Source: Streptomyces sp. NRRL S-455 | Lineage (GTDB): Bacteria; Actinomycetota; Actinomycetes; Streptomycetales; Streptomycetaceae | Assembly (NCBI RefSeq): GCF_000717875.1 | Contig: NZ_JOCT01000021.1 | Location: 186,001 to 250,000 of the forward strand | Direction: 5' to 3' | DNA length: 64,000 nucleotides | Part shown: positions 51,794 to 60,909 of the stretch, in pieces | Layout of the letters: the number at the start of each line of letters is the position of its first letter | Position numbering within the stretch: position 1 is the first letter of the stretch | Position numbers and translations under genes: made by a program | Notes under the pieces: generated by a model | Told to the model about the DNA's origin: nothing | The model's database searches: none | What the model saw: the letters and a program-made list of their open reading frames with translations, nothing else

Positions 51794-53068
51794 TCAGCCG
51801 CCGCGTACGGTGCGGAGGGAGTCGTCCAGGAGGTCGCAGAGCAACTCGATCTCCTTGTCGCTGAGCCCGGGGTGGCAGGGGAGGTTGACCTGCTCGTGGA
51901 ACCACAGCCGCTCGGCGACCGGGCACTCGCCGTAGTAGTGGCTGCGGGCACGCCACTCCGGGGTCAGGTGGAGAGGGAAGTAACGGAGGACCACCTGCAC
52001 CCCTCGCTCGCGGAGTTCGTTGACCAGCCGGTCCCTGTCGATCTTCCGCGGCCCGCGGACGAAGAAGGTGAACAGGTGGTGCGACTGCTCGGCCCCCGCC
52101 GGTTCGACGGGCAGTTCGACGCAGTCGGTGTGGTTCTCCAGCACCTCGCGCAGACGGGAGGCGATCAGCCGGCGGCGTGCCACCAGCTCGGGCAGGGCGG
52201 CCAGTTGCACCGAGCCGACGGCCGCGGCGGCTTCGGAGAGCGTGGCGTTGGTGCCGTGCCGGAGCAGGGCGGCGCAGTCGTGGGTGTAGGCGTTCCCGGG
52301 GTAGAGGGCGCCGGGGAGGGCTTCGGCGGAGTCACCGAAGCGGTGCCGGTGGGGGACGAAGCGTGCGTCCGTCTCGTTGCCCCGGAGCCGTTCGACCCGC
52401 TGGGCCCACTCTTCGTTGTGGAGGGTGAGCATGCCGCCCTCGCCGAGGGTCGTGATGTTCTTGCTGGAGTGGAAGCTGAAGCAGCCCATGTCCCCGAGGG
52501 AGCCGGGGCGGCGGCCCCGGTAGGAGCTGCCGATGGCGTGTGCGGAGTCCTCGATGACCACGGCGTCGTGGGCACGGGCGATGGCAGTGATCGTCTGCAT
52601 GTCGGCGGGCAGGCCGCCGTAGTGGACGAGTATGACGGCGCGGGTCCGGTGGTTGACCAGCTGTTCCAGGCGGACCGGGTCCATGTTCATGGTGTCCGGG
52701 CTGACATCGCAGAACCTCACCCGTATGTGTGGGTACTGCAACAGCGGTTGAAGGGTGGCCTGATAGGTCTGCGGAGTGACGACCACCTCGTCCCCCGGGC
52801 GCAGGTCCAGCAGGTGGATGGCGAGTTCGAGGGAAACGGTGCCGCTCGTGGTGCTCAGGGCGTACGGGGTGCCGACGTAGGAGCGGAAGTCCCGCTCGAA
52901 CCGGGCCCGCCAAGCGCCACCGGACAGCGTCGCGCCCGAACGCAGGACCTGGGAGACCGCTTCGAGCTCCGCAGCTCCGACCTTGCTCCCCACCGGGAGG
53001 TACGGCACACGGTAGTCCCGGTCCGGCGCGGCGTAGGCGGACACCTTGGGTGTCTCGTCGATCATCAT
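51794..53068 (-). CDS. DegT/DnrJ/EryC1/StrS aminotransferase, 424 aa
   Basis: Fold type I PLP enzyme. Tyr/Pro-rich start (DYRVPYLPVGSKVGAAELEA), TTSGTVSLELAIHLLDLRPG, VIEDSAHAIGSSYRG and SFHSSKNITTLGEGGML with the PLP lysine K203. The family transaminates keto sugars, but relatives work on cyclitols and amino-acid-like ketones. No sugar-nucleotide genes lie nearby, so a non-sugar substrate is likely here. An 82-nt spacer separates it from the cyclodeaminase gene. Confidence 0.92.
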   Translation of the reverse strand: MMIDETPKVSAYAAPDRDYRVPYLPVGSKVGAAELEAVSQVLRSGATLSGGAWRARFERDFRSYVGTPYALSTTSGTVSLELAIHLLDLRPGDEVVVTPQTYQATLQPLLQYPHIRVRFCDVSPDTMNMDPVRLEQLVNHRTRAVILVHYGGLPADMQTITAIARAHDAVVIEDSAHAIGSSYRGRRPGSLGDMGCFSFHSSKNITTLGEGGMLTLHNEEWAQRVERLRGNETDARFVPHRHRFGDSAEALPGALYPGNAYTHDCAALLRHGTNATLSEAAAAVGSVQLAALPELVARRRLIASRLREVLENHTDCVELPVEPAGAEQSHHLFTFFVRGPRKIDRDRLVNELRERGVQVVLRYFPLHLTPEWRARSHYYGECPVAERLWFHEQVNLPCHPGLSDKEIELLCDLLDDSLRTVRGG

Positions 53069-53112
53069 GTCGCTCCCACAGTCGTCTCAGTCGAACGGTC
53101 GTTTCAGTCGCA

Positions 53113-54486
53113 TCACTTGGCAGGGGCGCTCGCGGTCAAGTGCGTACTCGGTCCGGTGTCGCCGTGGTCGCTCTCGGGGACGTCCGCGACGAAGGTGGCC
53201 TCGTCGAAGGGGAGTCGGCCGCCGAGGACCTGGCCGACCCGCTCCTTGTCGATTTCCTTGGTCCAGGTGCCGACGAGGACGGTGGCGACCGCGTTGCCCG
53301 CGAAGTTGGTGAGGGCGCGGGCCTCGCTCATGAAGCGGTCGATGCCGACGATCAGGCCGACGCCCTCGACGAGTTCGGGGCGGTGGGACTGGAGGCCGCC
53401 GGCGAGGGTGGCGAGCCCGGCGCCGGTGACGCCCGCCGCGCCCTTCGACGCGATGATCATGAAGACCAGGAGAGAGATCTGCTGCCCGATGGAGAGCGGA
53501 TCACCCATGGCGTCGGCCACGAAGAGCGAGGCCATCGTGAGGTAGATGGCCGTACCGTCGAGGTTGAAGGAGTAGCCGGTCGGGACGGTGATGCCGGCCA
53601 CGGGCTTGGAGACGCCCAGGTGCTCCATCTTCGCGATCAGGCGCGGCAGCGCCGTCTCGGAGGAGGAGGTGGAGAGGATCAGCAGAAACTCGCGGCCCAG
53701 GTACCTCAGCAGGGAGAAGATGCTGATGCCGGTGCACAGCTTCAGGAGGGGGCCCAGCACAAGGAAGACGAACAGGACGCAGGTGACGTAGAAGCCGGTC
53801 ATGATGACGGCGAGGGACGCGAGGGCGTCGGTGCCGGTCTCGCCCACCACGGCGGCGATCGCGCCGAACGCGCCGACCGGAGCGGCCCACATGATCATCG
53901 ACAGGATGCGGAAGACCAACCGCTGGATGTGTCCGATCCCCCGCAGGATCGGCTCCCCGGCCGAGCCCATCGCCTGGAGCGCGAACCCGCTCAGCAGCGC
54001 GACCAGCAGCGTTTGGAGGACCTCCTCCTCGGTGAAGGCGGAGACGAGGGTGGTGGGGATGATGCCGACGAGGAACTCGACGGTCCCGCCGCTGCCGTCC
54101 TTCGCCTGCTCGGCGCCGACACCGGCGGTCTCCTGCGTCAGGTGCAGGCCGTGGCCGGGTTCCAGGAGGTTGCCGACAGCCAGTCCGATGGCGAGGGCGA
54201 CGGTCGACATCGCCATGAAGTAGCCCAGTGCCAGACCGCCGACCGCGCCGACCTTGGCCGCCTTGCGGACGGAGCCCACGCCCAGCACGATCGTGCAGAA
54301 GATGATGGGCGAGATCATCATTTTGATCAGCGCGACGAACGCCGCACCCAGCGGTTTCAGTTCCTTCGCCGCCTGCGGAGCGACAAGCCCGAGGGTCACG
54401 CCGATGACGACGGCGGCGATCACGGCGAGGTAGAGATAGTGACTGCGGTCGGTTCTGCGGCGGCCGGGCTGTGCTGACGTCGACAT
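53113..54486 (-). CDS. Dicarboxylate/amino acid:cation symporter (DctA/GltP family), 457 aa
   Basis: The family blocks are present: LGLVAPQAAKELKPLGAAFV, LIKMMISPIIFCTIVLGVGS, the Ser-rich hairpin EFLLILSTSSSETALPRLIA, PTGYSFNLDGTAIYLTMASL and LLVFMIIASKGAAGVTGAGL with the substrate-binding NMDGT-like NLDGT. It takes up glutamate, aspartate or C4-dicarboxylates with Na+ or H+. It lies 44 nt upstream of the aminotransferase's downstream side in the same direction, so may be part of that operon. Confidence 0.93.
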   Translation of the reverse strand: MSTSAQPGRRRTDRSHYLYLAVIAAVVIGVTLGLVAPQAAKELKPLGAAFVALIKMMISPIIFCTIVLGVGSVRKAAKVGAVGGLALGYFMAMSTVALAIGLAVGNLLEPGHGLHLTQETAGVGAEQAKDGSGGTVEFLVGIIPTTLVSAFTEEEVLQTLLVALLSGFALQAMGSAGEPILRGIGHIQRLVFRILSMIMWAAPVGAFGAIAAVVGETGTDALASLAVIMTGFYVTCVLFVFLVLGPLLKLCTGISIFSLLRYLGREFLLILSTSSSETALPRLIAKMEHLGVSKPVAGITVPTGYSFNLDGTAIYLTMASLFVADAMGDPLSIGQQISLLVFMIIASKGAAGVTGAGLATLAGGLQSHRPELVEGVGLIVGIDRFMSEARALTNFAGNAVATVLVGTWTKEIDKERVGQVLGGRLPFDEATFVADVPESDHGDTGPSTHLTASAPAK

Positions 54487-54500
54487 CGGGAGCCTGCTCC

Positions 54501-55091
54501 TTAGTTGCCGTGCAGGGCGAAAGCGCCGACGGCCGAGGACATGGACGACAGGGCGATCAGTTGGCGGCTCATGGCGGTCAGCCGCGCTCGTGCCGCCGGT
54601 GAGGTGAGCCTCCGGCGACCGTCGTGGGTGCTGGTGAAGTCAGTGGGTACGGTGACGAGCTGATCGGGGACGGCGAGTCCTTTCAGGGCGCGTACGACCA
54701 CCCGCAGGCTGTCGCAGACCTGGGTGGCCGAGAGGTTCTCGCCGTGCGCGAGGACCCCTACCGGCTTGCCCTGGACATGCGGGGTGTCCAGGTGGTCCAG
54801 GGCGTTCTTCATCGCTCCGCTGAAGGAGCCGTGGTACATGGGGGACGCGAGCACGAGCACATCGGCGCGGTCTGCGAGCGCCACGAGTTCGCGCGCGGCC
54901 GGGTCGGCGTAGTGCATGCCCCGGCCGTGGCGGGCCGCGTCCAGGATCGGCAGGGGCCGGGTCGCCAGATCCCAGATCCGGTTCGTCCCGCCCAGCTCGG
55001 CCAGGCACTCGGCGGCGGTGGCGACCGCCTCCCTGGAATGCGAACCCACACTCGGACTGCCGCAGATCAGCAGTGCTTCCGGACTCGTCAT
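54501..55091 (-). CDS. NADPH-dependent FMN reductase, 196 aa
   Basis: Flavodoxin-like: LLICGSPSVGSHSREAVATA, then VLVLASPMYHGSFSGAMKNALDHL, the FMN-binding SPxYHGSxSGxxKNALD motif, then GKPVGVLAHGE. It reduces FMN or uses it to reduce azo or quinone compounds. The ATG at 55091 follows AGAGAAGGGGCG. A TetR-operator-like palindrome lies about 98 nt upstream. The symporter gene follows 14 nt downstream. Confidence 0.9.
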   Translation of the reverse strand: MTSPEALLICGSPSVGSHSREAVATAAECLAELGGTNRIWDLATRPLPILDAARHGRGMHYADPAARELVALADRADVLVLASPMYHGSFSGAMKNALDHLDTPHVQGKPVGVLAHGENLSATQVCDSLRVVVRALKGLAVPDQLVTVPTDFTSTHDGRRRLTSPAARARLTAMSRQLIALSSMSSAVGAFALHGN

Positions 55092-55188
55092 CGACGCCCC
55101 TTCTCTCGCGTGCCGTCTTCTGCCGGAACACCTTGCCCGCGCGGTGCCGGGGAGGCGGTCACCCGGACTCGTCACGGAGGCAGACTTA

Positions 55189-55200
55189 CCTACCGGTAGG
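55189..55200. promoter_or_regulatory. Perfect CCTACCGGTAGG palindrome, possible TetR-type operator
   Basis: A 12-bp perfect inverted repeat upstream of the FMN reductase gene and after the LuxR-type gene's 3' end (both minus strand). Palindromes of this type are common operators for TetR-family repressors in actinomycetes. No tetR gene is nearby. Confidence 0.5.
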
Positions 55201-55274
55201 GAGTGTTGAAGGTCTCTGTCCGCTCGACGACGAGCGCTGTCACAAACAGGATCCCGGCGGATCCGGGAGCGCGA

Positions 55275-55991
55275 TCAGAAAGCCCTCTTCGTCGCGTCCA
55301 GGTAGCCACGACGGGCGGCGATGGCTCCGGCCTCGAACCTGCTGCGCGCGTTCATCTCGTCCAGCAGCCGGGCGACGGTACGGCTGACCGTGCGCTTCGA
55401 CACCACCAGGCGGTGGGCGATCTGCTCGTCGGTGGAGCCGTTGGCCAGCATGCGCAGGACTTCCTGGGCGTGTCCCTTTTCCAGCGAGGGGTGGACGCTC
55501 ACCGAGAACGGCTTCGCCTCGTCCCACAGGCCCAGGAAGAGGTAGTGCAGCATGCTCACGGTCTCGGGGCAGTCGGAAACGGTGGTGTTCTCCTCCCGGT
55601 CCCGGCCGGCGCTCCCCCCGCCGGCAAAGGAGCCGACAACGGCCGTGGTGTTGTCGACCACCGAGAGGGGGACGGGGACCTGTGCCGAGGTACGCACCTG
55701 GATTCCTGAGCGGGCCTGCCACTCCACGTAGGCGCGGACGTCGGGAAGGGCGGCGAGCCGCTCCTCCCAGATGACCGATATCCGTACCCAGCGCCGCAGA
55801 AGGTTCAACAACAGCAGCCGCTCCCCCTCCCGTTCGACGGGGCTCATGGTCTCGCCCGAGCGGACGAGGACGAGTTCGTGCCGGGCCGTCGCGAGGGCGG
55901 AGCGGAACCTCCGGTCCGGGTGGTGGAGGGTCGGTCGTGCCGGGGTTCGTGGCGAGCGACTCGGGGCGGTTGCGGTGGCGTTCACTGTCAT
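55275..55991 (-). CDS. LuxR-type helix-turn-helix regulator, 238 aa
   Basis: The start at 55991 gives a Thr/Pro-rich tail, then a region with GERLLLLNLLRRWVRISVIWEERL and IQVRTSAQVPVPLSVVDNT, similar to the 59898-60542 protein, ending in a LuxR helix-turn-helix (VLRMLANGSTDEQIAHRL, VSKRTVSRTVARLLDEMNAR). No receiver domain. The shared layout with the protein at 59898 suggests paralogues bracketing the symporter and two-component genes. A triple GACGCGAT repeat lies just upstream. Confidence 0.8.
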   Translation of the reverse strand: MTVNATATAPSRSPRTPARPTLHHPDRRFRSALATARHELVLVRSGETMSPVEREGERLLLLNLLRRWVRISVIWEERLAALPDVRAYVEWQARSGIQVRTSAQVPVPLSVVDNTTAVVGSFAGGGSAGRDREENTTVSDCPETVSMLHYLFLGLWDEAKPFSVSVHPSLEKGHAQEVLRMLANGSTDEQIAHRLVVSKRTVSRTVARLLDEMNARSRFEAGAIAARRGYLDATKRAF

Positions 55992-56014
55992 GCCGTACGG
56001 CCTCTTTCCATGGT

Positions 56015-56041
56015 GACGCGATGACGCGATGACGCGATGAC
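56015..56041. repeat. Three tandem GACGCGAT units upstream of LuxR-type gene
   Basis: An 8-bp unit is repeated three times (56015-56038) plus a partial fourth, 24 nt upstream of the start of the LuxR-type gene. It could be a regulator-binding site or a slippage-prone tract. The rest of 55992-56173 has no gene. Confidence 0.7.
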
Positions 56042-56173
56042 GGAAAGGCAGGAGGGCGGGGGCGGAGGAGGGGGAGGGAGGGTGGCAGGGAAACAGGGTG
56101 GATAACGGGCGAGGTTCGGCATGGGTGGGCATACGGGTGGAAAGCGAGGGCGTGTGTGGTTTACCGGGGTGGG

Positions 56174-57505
56174 TCAGTCGTCGGAAATGCGGACCTCGAC
56201 GACGGAGGTGTCCTCGCCGGGCCGGTCCGGTTCGACGGGACGCCGCGCCGACAGCGTCAGGTGCAGTCGATCGAGGTCGAGTTGTCCGGCCCACCGGGTG
56301 ATGACCAGGGTGGCGACCGCGTTCCCGATCAGGTTGGTGATGGCCCGGAACTCCGACATGAAGCGGTCGATGCCGATCAGCAGGGCGATCGCCGTGAGCG
56401 GGAACGACTGGGTGAAAGAGACCGTCGCGACCAGCGTCAGCAGCCCGGAACCGGTGACACCGACCGCCGATTTGGACATCACCATCGACAGGACGACGAA
56501 GAGGAACTGGTCCGTGGGGGAGAGTGGATCCCCTGTCACGGCGGACACGTAGACCGCGGCCAGCGTGAGGTAGATGCAGGTGCCGATCAGGTGCAGGGAC
56601 TGGCCGCCGGCCATCAGGGGGGCGCTCGTCGCCCGAGGAACCCCCGCCAGTTCCAGCTTGCGCAGGACGCGGGGGAAGACCGGGCCCGAGGACGAGGTCC
56701 CGATGACCAGCAGTATCTCGTGCCGTAGGTACCTCAGCAGGCCGAGCAGCGACCAGCCGTGCAGCCGCGCCAGCAGGCCCAGCCCGCCGAGGACCACGAC
56801 GGTGCAGGTGAGAGCGAAGGTGAGGAAGAGATAGAGCTGCCCGCTCAGATGCATCACACCGAACCGGCTGGCGGTGTACGCGCTGCCGGCGAAGGCGGCC
56901 AGCGGGGCACAGACGAGGATGAGGCGTACGGCGCAGAAGAGCAGGTGACTGCACCGGTTGATCAAGTCCAGTACGGGGACGACCCGTTCACCCCCCAGGA
57001 TCATCGCACCGCCGACCAGCGCTCCGACGCACAGCGCGTGCAGCGGATTTCCACTGGTGAAGGCGGAGAAGAAGCTCTCCGGGAGGAGGGTGTCGAGGCC
57101 GATGGAGAAGTCCTCGACCTGGTTCCGCAGTGCGGCGACCTGATCGGCGGCTTGCTCCTGCGGGACCTCCCGAAGAGGCAGCAGGGAGAGGAGGTTTCCG
57201 ACGAGCAGCCCGATGACGAGGGCGGCCGCGGTGGCCACCTCGTAGTAGATCAGGGCCTTCAGCGAGAGGTGGCGCATCTGGCGTCCACTGCCCAGCGAGG
57301 CCATGCCGCCGGCCACGGTGGTGAAGATGATCGGCGGAATCAGCAGCATCATCATGGACACGAAGCCGTCGGCGACCACGTGCAGACGAACGGCGAGTCC
57401 GGGTGCCGCGGCCCCGAAGGCGCCGCCGAGAATGAGGCCCCACAGCACCCAGGCGGTCAGCGACCTGGGCGCGGCATTTGTCAGGAACCTCCACATCGCG
57501 CGCAC
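56174..57505 (-). CDS. Dicarboxylate/amino acid:cation symporter, second intact copy, 443 aa
   Basis: DctA/GltP-family: SLTAWVLWGLILGGAFGAAA, MMMLLIPPIIFTTVAGGMAS, the hairpin ILLVIGTSSSGPVFPRVL, and LFVVLSMVMSKSAVGVTGSG. The NMDGT-like block is replaced by SLHLIGTCIYLTLAA, so the usual Asp of the binding site is missing and the transported substrate may differ. Start could also be the ATG at 57496. It is divergent from the response regulator gene, which may control it. Confidence 0.9.
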   Translation of the reverse strand: MRAMWRFLTNAAPRSLTAWVLWGLILGGAFGAAAPGLAVRLHVVADGFVSMMMLLIPPIIFTTVAGGMASLGSGRQMRHLSLKALIYYEVATAAALVIGLLVGNLLSLLPLREVPQEQAADQVAALRNQVEDFSIGLDTLLPESFFSAFTSGNPLHALCVGALVGGAMILGGERVVPVLDLINRCSHLLFCAVRLILVCAPLAAFAGSAYTASRFGVMHLSGQLYLFLTFALTCTVVVLGGLGLLARLHGWSLLGLLRYLRHEILLVIGTSSSGPVFPRVLRKLELAGVPRATSAPLMAGGQSLHLIGTCIYLTLAAVYVSAVTGDPLSPTDQFLFVVLSMVMSKSAVGVTGSGLLTLVATVSFTQSFPLTAIALLIGIDRFMSEFRAITNLIGNAVATLVITRWAGQLDLDRLHLTLSARRPVEPDRPGEDTSVVEVRISDD

Positions 57506-57695
57506 TATCCCCTTCGCGAGCCCCGTTGGCGTCCCGGAGTGGCTTACCGGGCCTCCGACAGTAGGGCGGCAGTGAAAGAAACGTGCTTGTGGATCTGTAA
57601 CACAACGTCAAAACTTTGTAGCGGGCACGACATGTGGGGTGTCTGGCGTACGTTGACTTACGTTCCACAGTCATATGTTGACCAACGGGGGTCGC

Positions 57696-58391
57696 ATGAA
57701 GGTCTTGCTGGTGGAGGACGACGCAGAGGTGGCGAGCGCCCTCACGGAAGGACTGGAGAGCCACGGCTGGACGGTGGACCATGTGTCCACCGGCCGGGCG
57801 GCGTTACGGGTGCAGGACCCGGGTGAGGTCATTCTGCTCGACCTCAATCTGCCGGACATGGACGGACTGGAGGTGTGCCGGGGGCTGCGCGATGCCCGCA
57901 GGACCCCGATCATCGCCGTGACGGCGCGGTCGGACGAGATGGACAAGGTGCTCTGCCTGCGCCTGGGAGCGGACGACTACGTGGTCAAGCCGTACCGGCT
58001 GCAGGAGCTGCTGGCGCGCATGGTCGCGGTGGTGCGCCGCGCGAACGGGGCCCAGGAGGAGCGCGCCGACACCGTCGTCACCCAGGGCGCGTTCAGCATC
58101 GACCGGGTTCGCCGCGAGGTGCGGGTCATGGGGCGTCACGTGCACCTCACCCGCAAGGAGTTCGACCTGTTGGTGCTGCTCTCGAGCGCTCCGGGTCGGG
58201 TGTTCTCCCGGGAGTTTCTGCTGGCGGAGGTGTGGCGCCAGGAGTGGATGGGCAGCAGCCGGACACTGGACACGCACGTCGCGAGCCTGCGGCGGAAACT
58301 CGGCAGCACGGAGTGGATCAGAACGTCGCGCGGGGTGGGGTTCAGCTTCCACCCGCCGTCGGACCTGACGCCCGAGATATCCGATGCGTGA
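57696..58391 (+). CDS. OmpR/PhoB-type response regulator, 231 aa
   Basis: Receiver domain MKVLLVEDDAEVASALTEG with phospho-acceptor D49 (VILLDLNLPDMDG), then TARSDEMDKVLCLRLGADDYVVKP (K). C-terminal winged helix: LTRKEFDLLVLLSSAPGRVFSR, then TLDTHVASLRRKLG and IRTSRGVGFSF. The ATG at 57696 begins at the first strand; ATG 57675 would add seven residues. It overlaps the kinase gene by 8 nt. The symporter gene on the other strand is a likely target. Confidence 0.95.
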   Translation: MKVLLVEDDAEVASALTEGLESHGWTVDHVSTGRAALRVQDPGEVILLDLNLPDMDGLEVCRGLRDARRTPIIAVTARSDEMDKVLCLRLGADDYVVKPYRLQELLARMVAVVRRANGAQEERADTVVTQGAFSIDRVRREVRVMGRHVHLTRKEFDLLVLLSSAPGRVFSREFLLAEVWRQEWMGSSRTLDTHVASLRRKLGSTEWIRTSRGVGFSFHPPSDLTPEISDA

Positions 58392-59904
58392 GATGTACGG
58401 GGCGGTCCAGGCCCTGGTGGTCGGTGGCCTCCTCATCAGTCTCCTGGTACCGCTCGGTTCGCTGCTCGGCGAGAACATGGTGGACGGCGCGGCGCAGGAC
58501 ATGCACCGGACGGCCCGGGAGGTGACTCCCGGGCTGGTCCGGGCCCTGGCGCGGGAGTCCCCGGAGGAGACCGACGAGGCGCGCCTACTGGCCGAACTGG
58601 CCCGCGTGGATGGTGCCAGTGCCGTCGTGCGGAGGGCGGACGGCACGGTGGTGACGTCGCCGCGATCTTCTGCCGACCTGGTGGCGGAGGCGAAGCGGCT
58701 CCCCCCGCAGGGCGGCACCCGCACCGTAACGCTGCCGCGCGGGATGCCGCCCGGCGGCCATGAGCGGATCGCCGTGGCGAGCGCTCTGGGGCCGGCCGGG
58801 ACCTCCGGAACGCTCCTGGTGGAGAAGTCCGCCGTCGGTTTGCGTGGCGAGATCCTGATGGCCTGGTTCGCGCTGGCGGCGCTGGTGCCGGTCGGCACCG
58901 CGCTGTCTCTGCTGCCGGTGGTGGTACTGCGCCGCCGGGCGCAGTCCTCCCTGGAGCGGCTGCGGGACACCACACGGTCGCTGTCCGAGGGTGCGTTCCA
59001 TGTCCGGGTCGACACCGATGCCGCCGATCTGCCCGCCGTTCGCGCACTGGCCCGGGACATCAACCAGTTGGGGTCCGTCATCCAGTCCGTCATCGAGGAG
59101 CAGAGGCACTTCCTGACGGACGTGGCCCACCAGCTTCGCAACCCGATGGTCGCGCTGCGCCTGCGGGTCGAGAACCTGCGCCCCCATCTCGTGGACGCGG
59201 ACGGGGCGCGCATCAGCCGTGCGCTGGCCGATGTGGACCGGCTGGACCGCACGCTGACGGATCTCCTGGAGCACGCCCGGTCGGCGCCCGACGTGCCGGG
59301 CGTCCAGATCGAGAACGTGTGCGGTGTCGCCGAGAAGTGCGTGTGGGGGTGGGCACCGGTCGCGGAGGCGCGCAGCGTCCGGCTGAAGCTGAGCATGCCG
59401 CGTCGGGCCTGGGCCATGACCAGGGTCGGCGCGGTGGAGCAGACCCTCAACGTGCTGCTGGCCAACGCCTTGAAATACGCGCCCGAGGACAGCGTGGTGG
59501 AGGTCCGAGTCGAGCGGGAGGACGGCGGCCTGCGCATCGCGGTGCGGGACCAGGGCCCAGGACTGTCCGACGTGGAAAGGAAGTTGGCGCTGAAGCGCGG
59601 CTGGAGCCGGGACGCGTCAGGCGGCAGCGGTATCGGGCTTTCCATCGCCACCAAGCTCATCGAGTCCTCCGGGGGACGGCTCCGGCTGAGGTCCTTGTCG
59701 CACGGGGGCCTGGAGGCAGTGGTGTGCCTGGTCAGCGCGCTGCCGATGGAGGACGGGCCGCCCGGGGCGGAGGCGGCCGAGGACAGCGCCGCCCGCACGC
59801 CCCCGGCCCAGGGGCCACCCGGCCCAGCGTGCCCCGCACCCGATTCCCCTGTCGTGCGCCCGTCGGACGCGACGTCCCTCGAGGAGGACCGGAAGTCATG
59901 CTGA
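58384..59904 (+). CDS. Sensor histidine kinase, 506 aa
   Basis: Two membrane segments (LVVGGLLISLLVPLGSLL near the N-terminus and MAWFALAALVPVGTALSLLPVV near 157-182) flank an extracellular sensor part. Then a HAMP-like linker, the H-box HFLTDVAHQLRNPMVALRLR (His about 249), N-box LNVLLANALKYAPED and G boxes VRDQGPGLSD and GGSGIGLSIATKL. A Pro-rich C-terminal tail extends past the kinase. It pairs with the response regulator just upstream. Confidence 0.95.
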   Translation: MREMYGAVQALVVGGLLISLLVPLGSLLGENMVDGAAQDMHRTAREVTPGLVRALARESPEETDEARLLAELARVDGASAVVRRADGTVVTSPRSSADLVAEAKRLPPQGGTRTVTLPRGMPPGGHERIAVASALGPAGTSGTLLVEKSAVGLRGEILMAWFALAALVPVGTALSLLPVVVLRRRAQSSLERLRDTTRSLSEGAFHVRVDTDAADLPAVRALARDINQLGSVIQSVIEEQRHFLTDVAHQLRNPMVALRLRVENLRPHLVDADGARISRALADVDRLDRTLTDLLEHARSAPDVPGVQIENVCGVAEKCVWGWAPVAEARSVRLKLSMPRRAWAMTRVGAVEQTLNVLLANALKYAPEDSVVEVRVEREDGGLRIAVRDQGPGLSDVERKLALKRGWSRDASGGSGIGLSIATKLIESSGGRLRLRSLSHGGLEAVVCLVSALPMEDGPPGAEAAEDSAARTPPAQGPPGPACPAPDSPVVRPSDATSLEEDRKSC

Positions 59905-60542
59905 GCCCGCTGTCCGCTCCGCGCCTGCGTACCGTTGAGGAACTCCAGTCCGCGGCCCGGGAGATCGTCGGGGAGAGTACGGGCGAGGTCTTCTGTTACT
60001 GGAACTACGCCTCGGTGGAGGAGCCGCTGCTGGAATCGGTTCACCGCAGTGGCCTCCACTTGCGGGAGCGGGCGGGGGAGGTGCGCACCGTGCTGCCCCG
60101 CACGGTGCTGCTCACTCCGGAGATCGCCGACTTCGTGGACTGGCACCGGGCGTGCGGGTTCCAGGTGGGGACGAGCGCCGGACTGCCGCCGGGGGCCATG
60201 CTGTTGACCGACGCGGGGGCGCTGGTCACCACGGCGTTCGACGAGGGGTGCGACTACGCCTGGATCCGGGACGGGCGGGTGCTGGAGGCGTTCCGCGCAC
60301 TGGCGCGCATGCTGTGGGGACGGGCCGACGCCGTCGTCGATGCGGGTGACGAGTCCCTGGGCGCGACGGACCGCAAGGTGCTCCTGATGCTCACTCAGGG
60401 GGCGACCGACCGTGTCATCGCACGGGAGTTGGACCTCTCGGACCGCACGGTGCGGCGCATTGTCGCCAGCCTGCTGGAGCGCCTGGGGGCACGCAGCCGG
60501 TTCGAGGCGGGGATGCTGGCCGCCGCGCGGGGCTGGGTGTGA
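59898..60542 (+). CDS. LuxR-type regulator, 214 aa
   Basis: An N-terminal alpha/beta region (EIVGESTGEVFCYWNYASVE, PRTVLLTPEIADFVDWHRAC) with a TrmB/Plc-like (phospholipase-D-less) appearance, then a LuxR helix-turn-helix (VLLMLTQGATDRVIARELDL, RTVRRIVASLLERLGARS). It resembles the 55275-55991 protein and, more distantly, the 48656 protein. It overlaps the kinase stop by 7 nt, so it is coupled to the two-component system. Confidence 0.82.
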   Translation: MLSPLSAPRLRTVEELQSAAREIVGESTGEVFCYWNYASVEEPLLESVHRSGLHLRERAGEVRTVLPRTVLLTPEIADFVDWHRACGFQVGTSAGLPPGAMLLTDAGALVTTAFDEGCDYAWIRDGRVLEAFRALARMLWGRADAVVDAGDESLGATDRKVLLMLTQGATDRVIARELDLSDRTVRRIVASLLERLGARSRFEAGMLAAARGWV

Positions 60543-60909
60543 GGGGCTGCACGGATAGGGTTCTCGAGGCGGTGGCCGGAACGAAGGCGACTCGGTGTAC
60601 CGGCCCCGCCCACCCCGCCCCTGCTGACCGAGGGCCGGGCTGACGCCCTCGTGCGGCTCGTGTACCGCCCGTCCGGGCGGGAGGCCCGCCCTCCGGGCGG
60701 ACGGTCCTGACCGCGTCGCGACAGCCGATGTCGTCTTGCTGACACGGCGCTTGTCCCCTCCAACCGTGCGTCGGCAGCATGGCATTTCGAAATGCCGGGC
60801 CGTGGCAACGGGGGTTCCACTGAGCGTCGAGCGCCCAAGTCCGGCCCCGAGACGAGTGATTCCGGTTGCTTCGCCACTCTGTCTGACCCACTCCGGGAGG
60901 GGCTTTTCC
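60543..60909. other. Intergenic region before the GYD/PKS genes, no gene recognised
   Basis: 367 bases. No family features in short frames. Likely holds the promoter for the GYD-domain protein and the polyketide synthase that follow on the plus strand. Confidence 0.45.

Noticed and set aside
56015-56041. Tandem repeat as a CRISPR array
   Set aside because: Units are 8 bp without spacers.
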